A stretch of 64,000 nucleotides of DNA from Ignavibacteriales bacterium (GTDB taxonomy: Bacteria; Bacteroidota; Ignavibacteria; Ignavibacteriales; Melioribacteraceae). Shown here one piece after another: positions 19,314 through 28,549 of this stretch. The DNA lies in the NCBI GenBank assembly GCA_020635285.1, contig JACKAB010000006.1, forward strand, positions 495,501 through 559,500. Reading direction: 5' to 3'. Each line of letters starts with the position of its first letter. Positions within the stretch are counted from its first letter, which is position 1. The notes beneath the pieces were generated by a model. That model did not search any database and had not been told where the DNA came from. It saw nothing but the letters and a program-made list of their open reading frames with translations. A program made the translations under genes and the position numbers.

Positions 19314-21734
19314 ATGAGAAACATCCTATTCATTCTTACATTTCTAATTTCATTTACTTTTATAAATGCTCAAGGACAAAGAACCTTAGAAAATTCCATT
19401 ACCGGAAAAGTTTTAGATAAAAATGCTAAAGTTCCTCTTGAATATTCTAATATCGTCTTATTCCAAGTAAGCGATAGCACACAAGCAAACGGCACAATTA
19501 CAAATAGCGAAGGTATATTTAGAATAGAGAAAATACGGCCTGGGAATTATTATATCCGAATTAGCTTTATAGGCTATGAATCGATTTTTATAAATGATGT
19601 AAAAATTGGTCCCAGAACAAATTTAGAACTAGGTGAAATTCTTCTAACAGCAGAAACTTTTGGCACAGATGACGTTATTGTTAGCGGAGAGCGTGCACCA
19701 ATTTCATATGAGATTGATAAAAAAGTAATAAATGTAAGTGAGCAAATAACCTCCCTTTCGGGAACCGCAGTTGATGTTCTAGAAAATGTTCCTTCCGTTA
19801 CAACAGATATTGAAGGGAATGTCAGTCTGAGAGGAAGTTCAAATTTTACAGTTCTTATTGATGGAAAACCATCAATATTGGAAGGCAGTGAAGCTCTCCA
19901 GCAAATTCCTGCCAGCAGCATTGAAAATATTGAGATAATCACAAATCCATCGGCAAAATATAATCCCGAAGGAACTGCCGGAATAATAAATGTGATTATG
20001 AAAGAAAATAAACTTGTTGGTATAAGCGGAATTGCAAATCTAAGTGGTGGAAATGGAGATAGATATGGCGGTGACGGTCTTGTTGATATTAAAAATGATT
20101 TATTAAATTTCAATGTTAGTATTGATTACAATAAAAGAGGATTTGAAATGGACAGTGAAACAGACAACTGGACTCTTTTTAATAATCAGAAAAATTATAA
20201 TTCTTCTTTTGGAACCTCAAATAGAGGCGGAGAATCTTATGGAATAAAATCTGCGCTAGCAATTAATTTATCAAAAAAGGATGTTTTAACATTGAATGGC
20301 AGATATGGATATAGAGAAGGTTTAAGCAGTTCGAACCTTACGTATTTACGATGGAGTGATTTACAGCCGGACAAAAACAAATATACTACAATAAATGATA
20401 GAAGCAGATCTGGGAATTACTTTAGCGGCGGTTTAAATTACTTTCATAATTTTTCTGAAAAGGATCATGTGATTACAGCAGATTTAATCTACCAAAATAG
20501 AAATTCTGATGAATATACTTTGTATAAGCAGTTTGATATTGATAATATTATTGTAGATGGCCAAGAACAAACTGAAAAAGGACCTTCAAACTCATTTGAG
20601 GTAAAAGTTGATTATTCATATCCTATAAATAATGACTCGAAATTTGAAGCCGGTTATAATGGCGATATGAATACATCTGATGATATTTCTGAATATCTAT
20701 TTTATAACTTAAATACTTCCCAATTCGATTTGAATGACCTATTTAGCAAAGATGTTCAATATGATAGAAATATTCACGCCCTTTATTCAATGTATTCAAA
20801 TCAGTTTGATGCACTTGGGGTTCAATTTGGATTAAGAACCGAATACACAGATAGACGAATAAAACTTGAACGAACAAATGAAGAATTTGCAATAGACAGA
20901 TGGGATTATTTTCCTTCAGCACATTTATCATATAAATTAGATCAGAGCAATCAATTTATGACAAGCTACACAAGAAGAATTGACAGACCACGTGGTTGGC
21001 AGCTTGAACCATTTTTAACTTGGATGGACCCGTATAATGTAAGACAAGGAAATCCCGCTCTTAAACCAGAGTATATTGATTCTTACGAATTGAGTTATCA
21101 AAGACTATTTGATAAAAGTATTTTTTCCGCTGAACTTTATTATAGAAAAAACAATAATAAGGTGGAATATATTCAATCTGCCTATGATGAAAATGTAAAT
21201 CTGCAATCTGTTGCCAATGTTGGGAAAGATTATTCGTTTGGAAGTGAGTTAATGATAAATTTTGATCCTCTTACTTTTTGGAATATAAATTTGATGGGTA
21301 ATTTATACAACTATCAAATTGTTGGTGAACTAAACCAAGTAAAATTTGACCGAGAAAGTTTTAATTGGAATACAAGATTTAACAATACTTTTAATATTTC
21401 CGGATCAACACAAATTCAGTTCAATTTGTTTTATAATAGCCCAACAGTTTCTGCTCAAGGCGAACGTAAGGGATTTGTTATGACAAACTTGGCCTTGCGA
21501 CAAATGTTTTTGGATAAACAAATTGCTTTAACTTTACAAGTAAGGGATTTGTTCGGAACTGCTCAACATGAGTTTACTTCACAGTCATTTGATTTTTATA
21601 GATACAGCAATTATTCACCTGAATCTCCAATGGTAAGCTTAAATCTGAGATTTAATTTTAATAATTATAAATCAAGAGAAAGAGGAAATAGAGATTCCGG
21701 TGGTGGAGAAATGGAAGGTGGAGACGACTTTTAG
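19314..21734 (+). CDS. TonB-dependent receptor with carboxypeptidase-regulatory-like N-terminal domain
   Basis: About 806 residues, outer membrane. A signal peptide (MRNILFILTFLISFTFINAQG) supports the ATG at 19314 over an upstream TTG at 19296. A carboxypeptidase-D regulatory-like domain comes first (ITGKVLDKNAKVPLEYSNIVLF), then a plug domain (SLSGTAVDVLENVPSVTTDIEGNVSLRGSSNFTVLIDGKPS), then a long beta-barrel of the outer-membrane barrel family 3 kind (TSYTRRIDRPRGWQLEPFLTWMDPYNVRQGNPALKPEY). A glycine-acid-rich tail ends the protein. The family imports ligands using TonB energy, and the ligand is unknown. The convergent lipoprotein gene downstream may be functionally linked. Confidence 0.9.
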   Translation: MRNILFILTFLISFTFINAQGQRTLENSITGKVLDKNAKVPLEYSNIVLFQVSDSTQANGTITNSEGIFRIEKIRPGNYYIRISFIGYESIFINDVKIGPRTNLELGEILLTAETFGTDDVIVSGERAPISYEIDKKVINVSEQITSLSGTAVDVLENVPSVTTDIEGNVSLRGSSNFTVLIDGKPSILEGSEALQQIPASSIENIEIITNPSAKYNPEGTAGIINVIMKENKLVGISGIANLSGGNGDRYGGDGLVDIKNDLLNFNVSIDYNKRGFEMDSETDNWTLFNNQKNYNSSFGTSNRGGESYGIKSALAINLSKKDVLTLNGRYGYREGLSSSNLTYLRWSDLQPDKNKYTTINDRSRSGNYFSGGLNYFHNFSEKDHVITADLIYQNRNSDEYTLYKQFDIDNIIVDGQEQTEKGPSNSFEVKVDYSYPINNDSKFEAGYNGDMNTSDDISEYLFYNLNTSQFDLNDLFSKDVQYDRNIHALYSMYSNQFDALGVQFGLRTEYTDRRIKLERTNEEFAIDRWDYFPSAHLSYKLDQSNQFMTSYTRRIDRPRGWQLEPFLTWMDPYNVRQGNPALKPEYIDSYELSYQRLFDKSIFSAELYYRKNNNKVEYIQSAYDENVNLQSVANVGKDYSFGSELMINFDPLTFWNINLMGNLYNYQIVGELNQVKFDRESFNWNTRFNNTFNISGSTQIQFNLFYNSPTVSAQGERKGFVMTNLALRQMFLDKQIALTLQVRDLFGTAQHEFTSQSFDFYRYSNYSPESPMVSLNLRFNFNNYKSRERGNRDSGGGEMEGGDDF

Positions 21735-21775
21735 TCGTCTCTAATATTTCTAACAATTAAGTGAAAACAGCTAAA

Positions 21776-22591
21776 TTATTTTGCTGCTAATTTAACATTT
21801 ATCCAAAATTCTATTGGGTTCATTCTCGCGGACATATTTGATTTTTCCGGTCTATTTCCACCTTTCATACCACCGCCTCTTCTTCCCCCACTCATTTCAT
21901 CACCACCTGGCATTCCGCCTTCTGCCCGCATTCCGTTCCCCTTGCCATTTTCTGGTTTTTCAAACTCACCAGTTTCAAACCCAACTTTTAGATTTTCATT
22001 TGGCAAAACATCAACATTAATTATGTTATTATTAGAAATAGGAACTTTTAATTCATATACCAATTGGTTCATTTCAAAATTTATTCCAACCTCAAGGCCA
22101 GTTTGATTTTTTGAAGGATAAACATTCATTGGGAATTTATCTTCATTCATAATCAAGACTTCATTTTGTTCAACTTTAAATTTTTCAATCATATTTTTGA
22201 ATCTGTCATTTTCATTATCTGGTTTATTTTTATCCCTTATAGGCAATTCTCCAAACTCTGCTCGTTCTCTTTTAATTGGATATTGAATTCCAATTGTTTT
22301 TCCATCGCTATCTTGCGGATCTCAGCCAAACAGTAAGTCCGGTTGACATTATTTTCATTATTTTGCTTCTATCTGAAGTAGCTAAACAGAAATAAATATA
22401 ATTTGAATCATTCGAAATTGAGATAGCAGCTTTTTCATCTTCAAAATATTTAAGCGAGCCTTCCCAATCTTTTTATTTCCATCAACCGTTATTTCTCTAT
22501 CCTTCCAAAAACTCTGCATTTCAGTTTCAGAACAACTATAGAGGGAAATTACAACAAAAATACTTAGGAAAATTTTAATGAGGTTTTTCAT
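21776..22591 (-). pseudogene. lipoprotein with a CBM9/DOMON-like domain, two frameshifts
   Basis: A lipoprotein signal with lipobox LYSC starts the gene (ATG at 22591-22589). Across two frame changes the product reads on as a domain with ITVDGNKKDWEGSLKYFEDE, AISISNDSNYIYFCLAT and GLTVWLDPQDSDGKTIGIQYP, which resembles CBM9/DOMON-like surface lipoproteins. The middle holds FEVGINFEMNQ-like strands, and a segment near the end is rich in G, M and R (GGRRGGGMKGG). Breaks are near 22470 (an A missing from a run of five) and near 22318 (an extra base in TGGCTGAGATCC). Corrected length is about 271 residues. Function unknown. Confidence 0.65.
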
Positions 22592-22653
22592 ATGATTTTG
22601 TCAATTAATGAGAAATATAAATTTAGACAAATTTTTAAGCGGATTGGTTTAAT

Positions 22654-23502
22654 TTATGCATCGCTTTTTAACATTTTATTAATTTTCTCTATTGTCAATG
22701 GCGCAGAACCTTCATAGTGATTATTTACATTCATGAAGACATCAATTTCTTTATTGAGTAAATCTTTAATCATTATAATTATTTTTTCTAATTCGTCATC
22801 TTTTGGTTCAACAATAGAATTCCATATCTCGTTTGTTTTTTCTTCAATTCCTTTTCTATCATATCCGTGAAGGCGAATAACAGCTTTATTATTAAGATAA
22901 TTTCCGGCTTTCTGATAAACTTCAGTTATTTGAGGCATAAAATAACCTTGAAGAAAAACCATTGAAATATCATGAGCCTTTAGAAATTGAAAAAAAGATT
23001 CGTTCAAATAATTCGGATTACGAATTTCAATTCCGTAAGAATATTTTCTGTTTAGATTTTGAAAAAATGGTTCCAACTTTGAAATAAATTCTCCAAGTGA
23101 ATTCATTTTTTGCTTGTTCAGATATTCAAACTGGAACATTAGCATTCCAATTTTATCTTTCATATAATCGATTGAATCGAGAAATGAATCCATTAAATCA
23201 TTGGAAAGAAAAAATGGATTTGCCTCTTTAGATTTATATGGATGAGTGAGTGTAAGACTATTTGGTAATTTAATTGTGAATAAAAAATCATCGGGAACTG
23301 AATCCGCATAATCTTTTACGGTTGCAGACTTTGGAAGTATTGCTTTATTTTTGTGCAGCGACCAAAACCATTGGTCAATTTCAACAGAGTTATATTGTTT
23401 TGAGTATTCCTCTAAAAAATTAAAATCACCAAACTCGGGATAAACAATTCCCCGCCAAGATTCATACTTCCAACTGCAAGTTCCAATTTTAAGTTTGTTC
23501 AT
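22654..23502 (-). CDS. DUF72 family protein (YecE-like TIM barrel)
   Basis: 282 residues. The N-terminal KIGTCSWKYESWRGIVYPE, then YNSVEIDQWFWSLHK, FLFTIKLPNSLTLTH, YGIEIRNPNYL and RLHGYDRKGIE match the DUF72 family, a TIM-barrel fold of unproven function found across bacteria and archaea. No signal peptide. It stands alone between the broken lipoprotein and the TonB-like genes. Normal length for the family and intact. Confidence 0.9.
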   Translation of the reverse strand: MNKLKIGTCSWKYESWRGIVYPEFGDFNFLEEYSKQYNSVEIDQWFWSLHKNKAILPKSATVKDYADSVPDDFLFTIKLPNSLTLTHPYKSKEANPFFLSNDLMDSFLDSIDYMKDKIGMLMFQFEYLNKQKMNSLGEFISKLEPFFQNLNRKYSYGIEIRNPNYLNESFFQFLKAHDISMVFLQGYFMPQITEVYQKAGNYLNNKAVIRLHGYDRKGIEEKTNEIWNSIVEPKDDELEKIIIMIKDLLNKEIDVFMNVNNHYEGSAPLTIEKINKMLKSDA

Positions 23503-23555
23503 TCCATCAAAACATTCTGATAATTACACATTAAATATAATAATCGTTTTATCAA

Positions 23556-23927
23556 TTATTCCTTATCTTTTTTATCATCCAACTTAAATTTAATTGGAAT
23601 TGTTACTTCTGCTTTAACTTTTTCGCCTTTATCTTCACCAGGAATAAACTTAGTATTTTTAACCGCTGAAATAGCCGCAGCATTTAACTCTTCATTTGCA
23701 CCTTTTTCAACTTCAGCTTTTACAACATTTCCTACTTCATCAATAACTGCTTTAACAAAAACAGTTCCCATAATTCCCTCTTTTTTAGCTGATTCAGGGT
23801 ATTTAATATTTTTTGCAAGTTCCTGAATTCCCCCCTTAATTTCGGGCATTTTGTCTATCTCTTCTTGAGCATAGTTTGATATTGTAAATACAAATAATGC
23901 AATAACAATTAGTTTTAAGGTTTTCAT
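23556..23927 (-). CDS. secreted TonB C-terminal-domain protein
   Basis: 123 residues: a signal peptide (LIVIALFVFTISNYAQ) and then one TonB C-terminal domain with the conserved YPESAKKEGIMGTVFVKAVIDEVGNVVKAEVEKG and AAISAVKNTKFIPGEDKGEKVKAEVTIPIKFKL. The long proline-rich periplasmic spacer of true TonB is absent, so it may be a free periplasmic domain and not an energy transducer. ATTCTCCT on the opposite strand gives an AGGAGAA ribosome site before the ATG. It follows a paralogue by about 30 bases. Confidence 0.85.
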   Translation of the reverse strand: MKTLKLIVIALFVFTISNYAQEEIDKMPEIKGGIQELAKNIKYPESAKKEGIMGTVFVKAVIDEVGNVVKAEVEKGANEELNAAAISAVKNTKFIPGEDKGEKVKAEVTIPIKFKLDDKKDKE

Positions 23928-23958
23928 TTTTAATTCTCCTAAATAAGTGAATATTATT

Positions 23959-24297
23959 TTAATTTAATTTGAACATTATTGGAATTGTTACTTGAACTTT
24001 TACTGGTTTTCCATTTTTTCTTCCGGGATTAAATTTAGTATTAACAATAGCATTTATAGCGGCTTGATCGCAACCCGAACCTATTCCTTTAATAATTTCT
24101 GATGCAACGACATATCCTTCTTCGTTGATAAATGCCTTAACAAATACTCGCCCCTCAATGCCAGCTCGTTTAGCAATTTCAGGATAATGAACATTCATTG
24201 CGATTGCTTTCATTCCACCCAAAGGAACCGGCATCTCCTCAACTGTTTCAGCAAAATCTTTTTGATTTATATTAAAATTATTCTTTAATGCTGTCAT
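23959..24297 (-). CDS. TonB C-terminal-domain protein, start uncertain
   Basis: 112 residues from the ATG at 24297, ending in a TonB C-terminal domain (HYPEIAKRAGIEGRVFVKAFINEEGYVVASEIIKG and AAINAIVNTKFNPGRKNGKPVKVQVTIPIMFKL) very like that of the next gene. The same frame stays open and protein-like for about 32 codons upstream (YEWDGSFRIDSSGKAKVYLGG), back to an ATA at 24393 just after a TGA, with no ATG. Either the start is a non-standard codon or the base is wrong. AGGTGG before 24297 could serve the shorter form. No membrane anchor is visible. Confidence 0.75.
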   Translation of the reverse strand: MTALKNNFNINQKDFAETVEEMPVPLGGMKAIAMNVHYPEIAKRAGIEGRVFVKAFINEEGYVVASEIIKGIGSGCDQAAINAIVNTKFNPGRKNGKPVKVQVTIPIMFKLN

Positions 24298-24522
24298 TGC
24301 TAAACCACCTAAATAAACTTTCGCCTTACCGCTACTATCTATTCTGAAAGATCCATCCCATTCATATTGTTGATTTAACAGATTTTTATTTATTTTTCAG
24401 TCTGGGAAAATATATTTGTCAAAGCTTTTGATAATCTGTCAAGCAATTTTTAAACAAGGTTTCTATTTGATAATTTATTTATAAAGTGTTTAAAAAAATT
24501 AATGGAATAGCTTTATTAAATC

Positions 24523-24780
24523 TTATTTTTCTAATTTGCCATTTTCATTAATGAACATTTTGAATCCTAAAAAAAAATAATAACCTAATTCTTTTTTAGT
24601 CTCTGAAATAATTTGAAGAATTCGATCTAATTGTTTATCAGTATCACCTAAAATTTCGATAGGTATAAATTTTTTGAAATTAAAAATATATCTCATCATA
24701 GTCTGGAATAATTTCAATTTTTTGTTTCTTGCAGCCAATCAAAAGGATAAAATTATAAAAAAACTGATTATTGATTTCAT
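24523..24780 (-). pseudogene. small lipoprotein, two frameshifts
   Basis: An ATG at 24780 lies 9 bases after the anti-sigma-like gene ends. Reading across one indel gives a lipoprotein signal ending LIGCKKQ, then KIEIIPDYDEIYF, and after a second indel FKKFIPIEILGDTDKQLDRILQIISETKKELGYYFF to the stop at 24523. Corrected length is about 86 residues. It is not a known family to me. Its place suggests it belongs to the sigma/anti-sigma operon. Confidence 0.55.
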
Positions 24781-24789
24781 TTTCAAACC

Positions 24790-25262
24790 TCACATTTTTG
24801 GTGTTACAATTATTGTATTTTCTAATGTTCCCCTAACTTCTGCTTGCGGTAACGTGTTAAATAAAACTTGTATCATTTGGTTTTGATGGTAAACTTGCTG
24901 GTAAGTTAGTTCTAATTTATTTTTGTATTGTAATGTCTCATTATAAAAGAATAAGGTTAGGACCAATAGAATCAGCCCTAAAGCTAAACCAATAAAATTA
25001 TACACACTTTTGTATGATTTGTTTGGAGCAATAATATTAGTTTCAGTTTTTTTTTAGTTTAGCGTAAATTTTATCATCCAACTTTAATGGATATTCTTCT
25101 GATGATTCATCAATTACAGTTTTGAGTAAATTCATTTTTTTTAAAATATTCACGTGCATTTTCATCTTGAGATAATTGTGTAAACAGAATCACTTCTTCA
25201 CTTTTAGTTAACTCATTATCAAAATATTGATTGATGATTTCTTTTATATTTTCTGTGCTCAT
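24790..25262 (-). pseudogene. anti-sigma-factor-like membrane protein, two homopolymer frameshifts
   Basis: The start is MSTENIKEIINQYFDNELTKSEE at 25262, a short zinc-finger-free anti-sigma-like N-terminus (DNELTKSEEVILFTQLSQDENAREYF). One A-run indel near 25135 and another near 25052 restore MNLLKTVIDESSEEYPLKLDDKIYAKLKKTETN. A membrane span (FIGLALGLILLVLTLFFY) and a coiled periplasmic tail ending VTPKM follow. Corrected length is about 157 residues. Position after the ECF sigma gene and topology argue for an anti-sigma factor. No motif proves it. Confidence 0.6.
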
Positions 25263-25284
25263 AATTTTTTCTCTATTTTTTTTT

Positions 25285-25595
25285 TTCATGCTGAACAAAG
25301 CCGAAGCATCTATTGTCACTTGTGATTCTGCCTTAAGCGACCTTGCCGTTATACATTGAAGTGAATGCCTTGGTGTAAATACTTATATTTTTACATTATT
25401 TACAGATTCGGTATTGCACAAAACGCAAACCATAATGACATCTCACCTCTTCTGTCATTCCCGAATGCTTTTATCGAGAATCCATTTGGTTTTTCTAACT
25501 TTTGGAATGACACTATTTTAATTTTGTCAAGCTGAATTCATTTCAGCATCTTTCAATTTTTAGATTCCGGATCAAGTCCGGAATGACGAGTAAAT
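25285..25595. repeat. cluster of two dispersed palindromic repeat types
   Basis: The spacer between the anti-sigma-like and sigma genes holds no gene but several palindromes. Type 1 is GTCATTCCCGAATGCTTTTATCGAGAATCC (from 25455) and ATTCCGGATCAAGTCCGGAATGAC (25563-25587). Type 2 is AAGCTGAATTCATTTCAGCATC (from 25529), with a relative ATGCTGAACAAAGCCGAAGCATC (from 25289). Such inserts inside an operon would form hairpins in the message. Confidence 0.6.
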
Positions 25596-26179
25596 TCAAA
25601 CCATTTTAGAAATTTTATTAATTAATTTTTGCCGTACTTTGTAAAGTCTACTTTTAACTAAATCCACATCAATCACTAATGTTTCTGATATTTCTTTATA
25701 ACTTAATCCGCCATATTCTTTAAGCAGGTAAACTTCTTTTTGTTCATAATTCATTTTATCAAGTTCGCCCAGAATTATTTTTTTTTCATCTCTTTCATTT
25801 CCACATAACTTTCAAGTTCAAATTCATCTTTCTTTGTGGAAAGCAAAGAATCGCTAAGCTCAGTCTGTTTTTTATTGCGTTTATATAAATTATAAAATTC
25901 ATTCCTTGCTGAGGTAAATAACCAAAAGTTCGCGCTCTCCGATGAGTTTAGCGCTTCATAGTTTTCAAACAATTTAAGAAATACATTTTGAGTAATATCT
26001 TCCGCAGTCATTGCATCACCGGATAATCTCAGCAAAAAATTATAAAGATTTTTCTTGTGCCGATTATACAGAAGCGTGAATTGTATTATTTTCTCAGACT
26101 CTGTTCTCAAAATGTTTTTTTGTTTATTTAAAAGACAATTATGTTTTGGAAAAGTTGTTTTAAAAAAATAATTAATCAT
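25596..26179 (-). pseudogene. ECF RNA polymerase sigma factor, one homopolymer frameshift
   Basis: Region 2 is clear: LLYNRHKKNLYNFLLRLSGDAMTAEDITQNVFLKLFENYE and SANFWLFTSARNEFYNLYKR. After a run of nine A near 25775-25783 (seven or ten would keep frame), region 4 follows: MNYEQKEVYLLKEYGGLSYKEISETL and VDLVKSRLYKVRQKLINKI, ending at 25596. Corrected length is about 194 residues, normal for the ECF group. The downstream membrane protein is its likely anti-sigma. The start may lie internally, since the N-terminal 20 residues are unlike the family. Confidence 0.8.
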
Positions 26180-26194
26180 AAAAAAAAATGAATT

Positions 26195-26282
26195 GTCATT
26201 CCCGAATGCTTTAATCGGGAATCCACAGATATTTTCTGGATTCCCGCACCTGGCTACCGCAGGCAGGTTCGCGAGAATGACA
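26195..26282. repeat. palindromic intergenic repeat, longest copy in the window
   Basis: GTCATTCCCGAATGCTTTAATCGGGAATCC begins the element. GGATTCCCGCACCTGGCTACCGCAGGCAGG and CGCGAGAATGACA end it, so the outer GTCATTC and GAATGAC close an 88-bp inverted structure. It lies between the sigma gene and aat, which read the same way, and could act as a transcription or processing boundary. The CTACCGCAGGCAGG core is G+C-rich, unlike the surroundings. Confidence 0.65.
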
Positions 26283-26303
26283 AAACTTTATTTATTAGAA
26301 TTT

Positions 26304-26885
26304 TCAAATAAAACTTACATGTCGTTCATAAGCTTCATCAAGAAGATTATTATATTCTTCAAAATCTATTTCTTTTGCGCCAAACATTTTTAAGTGAGGT
26401 GTTAGGAATTGAATATCTAAAAGTACAAATTGTTTTTCGTTTAGTCTTTCAATCAATTTTACAAGAGCTGATTTACTGCTTTGTGATTTTTTTGAAAACA
26501 TTGATTCGCCGAAAAATGCGCCGCCAATTGCAACTCCGTAAAGTCCGCCGACCAATTTATTATTTTGCATAACTTCAACTGAATGTAAATAACCAAGTTT
26601 TTTCAAATTCATATATGCAGCAATAAGTTCGTCAGAAATCCAAGTTACTTCACGGTCAGCACAACTTCTGATTACCTCAATTGTATTTTCATCAAATCTG
26701 TATTCATAATCTGAAGTTTCCATAAATTTTTTAAGAGAACGTGGAATGTTATAATTGTCTAATGGAATTATAGTGCGGGTTTTTGGCTGGTACCAATCTA
26801 CTTCCCCGGTTTCATCTGCCATTGGAAAAGCACCTTGGGCATAAAGGTTTAGCATATTAACGGGTTTGAGCCATTCTTTATTCAT
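26304..26885 (-). CDS. aat: leucyl/phenylalanyl-tRNA--protein transferase
   Basis: About 193 residues. The family adds Leu or Phe from tRNA to proteins with N-terminal Arg or Lys, marking them for ClpAP. Signatures are LNLYAQGAFPMADETGEVDWYQPKTRTIIPL, CADREVTWISDELIAAYMNLKKLGYLHSVEV, and GGLYGVAIGGAFFGESMFSKKSQSSKSAL followed by LLDIQFLTPHL. The ATG at 26885 (MNKEWLKPVNML) fits the family start better than the open frame 20 codons upstream. Intact and without obvious operon partners. Confidence 0.92.
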   Translation of the reverse strand: MNKEWLKPVNMLNLYAQGAFPMADETGEVDWYQPKTRTIIPLDNYNIPRSLKKFMETSDYEYRFDENTIEVIRSCADREVTWISDELIAAYMNLKKLGYLHSVEVMQNNKLVGGLYGVAIGGAFFGESMFSKKSQSSKSALVKLIERLNEKQFVLLDIQFLTPHLKMFGAKEIDFEEYNNLLDEAYERHVSFI

Positions 26886-26967
26886 AAAATGATACTTTGC
26901 ATTAAATTCTTTTTTTCTTTCAAAAATAATTATACTTATTTTCAAGTAATAATTAATAAGTGAAATT

Positions 26968-27873
26968 GTGAGTACAAAATTAAAATCAATTCTATATACA
27001 ATTAGCGCAGTTTTGTTTTGGTCAACTGCGGCAACGGCTTTTAAGCTTACATTAGCAGGAATGAATAATATTCAGTTACTGTTTTATTCAGCAATTTTCA
27101 GCACAATGGTTTTATTTTTACTTTTACTTTTTAATGTTCCAAAAGAAATTAAAAATATTTTTTCTGTAAAATATTTAAAAGACAATTTGCTGCTTGGATT
27201 AATTAATCCGTTCTTATATTATTTAGTTTTGTTCAAAGCATATTCGCTTTTACCTGCACAAGAAGCTATGCCTCTTAACTATACTTGGCCAATTATTATT
27301 TCACTATTTTCAGTTTTGTTTTTAAAAGCCAAAATTACCCCCAAAATTATTTTGGGAATGGTGATCGCTTTCTTTGGAGTAATTATTATAGGTACAAGAG
27401 GTGAATTATTCTCGTTAAAATTTAATAATTTATTTGGAGTAATTTTAGCATTTGGAAGTTCTTTTATCTGGGCGGCTTATTGGATTTTAAACTTGAAAGA
27501 TAGTCGTTCGGAATTATCTAAACTATTTGCTGCATTTCTATTTGGCACAATCTACATTTCAATTTATGTATTTTTCTTTGATGATATAAGATTGCAGAAT
27601 TACAATTATTTGTTTGGAGCAATATACATAGGCTTGTTCGAGATGGGAATTACTTTTTACTTATGGTTAAAAGGTCTGCAACTTAGCAGCAACAAAGCTA
27701 AAACTGCAACGCTTGTTTATCTTTCCCCATTTCTTTCAATGTTTTTTATTGCCTTGATTCTAAAAGAAGATTTGTTTCTTTCGTCTATGGTTGGATTAGT
27801 TTTTATTGTTTCTGGAATTTCAATTCAAAGCATATTTTTTGAGAAAGGTAAAATTAGATTTAGATTAAAGTAA
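26968..27873 (+). CDS. EamA/DMT-family transporter
   Basis: 301 residues with about ten membrane spans in two EamA repeats. Examples are SAVLFWSTAATAFKLTLAG (first span), PLNYTWPIIISLFSVLFL, IILGMVIAFFGVIIIGTRG, FGSSFIWAAYWIL, LVYLSPFLSMFFIALILKE and SMVGLVFIVSGISIQS. Drug/metabolite exporters of this group carry amino acids, purines or other small molecules out of the cell. The substrate is unknown here. The start is GTG at 26968. It is divergent from aat with 82 bases between. Confidence 0.88.
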   Translation: MSTKLKSILYTISAVLFWSTAATAFKLTLAGMNNIQLLFYSAIFSTMVLFLLLLFNVPKEIKNIFSVKYLKDNLLLGLINPFLYYLVLFKAYSLLPAQEAMPLNYTWPIIISLFSVLFLKAKITPKIILGMVIAFFGVIIIGTRGELFSLKFNNLFGVILAFGSSFIWAAYWILNLKDSRSELSKLFAAFLFGTIYISIYVFFFDDIRLQNYNYLFGAIYIGLFEMGITFYLWLKGLQLSSNKAKTATLVYLSPFLSMFFIALILKEDLFLSSMVGLVFIVSGISIQSIFFEKGKIRFRLK

Positions 27874-27916
27874 AGTTTTGCCAATTAAATAATTAACCAT
27901 AACAATTAATTGATTT

Positions 27917-28375
27917 CTAATTTTGTAAAACTATTTTATTGGTTAATTCGTTTTTATCGTCTGATTTTATTGGGAAATGCTGGGTTAATATATTTCCAAT
28001 TTTTTCAATTCCACTAATAATTCCTTTAGAAAAATATCCATTCCTAAAATTATTCTGAATTTCGTCACTCACATCTTCCCATACTTTTTGATTGACTTTT
28101 TTATTAATCCCTTCATCGCCCAGGATATAAAATTCTCTTTCACTTAATAAAAAGAATATTAAAATTCCGGTTTTGTCCCTGGTTTGATGCATGTTTAATC
28201 TGTAAAATTCTTTTTCTGCTATGGATTTAATACTGCTATTTCTTTCACTAAATTTTTTTTCTTCCCTAATACTTACTCTTATTTCACCTGAAGTTTCTAA
28301 TTCAACTTCAGCAATTTTATTAGAGATTCTTAAAAATTCGTCATCATTAAAAAAATGATATATTAGTTCATTCAT
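27917..28375 (-). CDS. TPM-domain protein
   Basis: About 152 residues from the ATG at 28375 (an upstream TTG at 28387 is less likely). The TPM domain pattern is present: ISNKIAEVELETSGEIRVSIREE, TGILIFFLLSEREFYILGDEGINKKVNQKVWEDVSDEIQNNFRNGYFSKGI, then KIGNILTQHFP. No signal peptide or membrane span is seen, unlike the YgcG-type proteins that secrete this domain. Such short forms often accompany LemA, but no lemA gene is in the window. Function is not established. Confidence 0.8.
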   Translation of the reverse strand: MNELIYHFFNDDEFLRISNKIAEVELETSGEIRVSIREEKKFSERNSSIKSIAEKEFYRLNMHQTRDKTGILIFFLLSEREFYILGDEGINKKVNQKVWEDVSDEIQNNFRNGYFSKGIISGIEKIGNILTQHFPIKSDDKNELTNKIVLQN

Positions 28376-28549
28376 ACTTGCGCCCAACTTTTTCTATCTT
28401 TTTAAGAAATATATAATCAATTAATTAATTATGAAAGCAAAACCTTTAATAAATTGATTATTTTTGTAATTAATACTCTAATTGTTTTATCCTTTTTGCA
28501 ATGTTATATTTACAATTGGAATTAAATTAATATAGTATAGGAATCAATT

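Noticed and set aside
19574..20113. 179-codon minus strand frame inside the TonB-dependent receptor gene
   Set aside because: It is antisense to the conserved plug domain and has no recognisable family or start signal.
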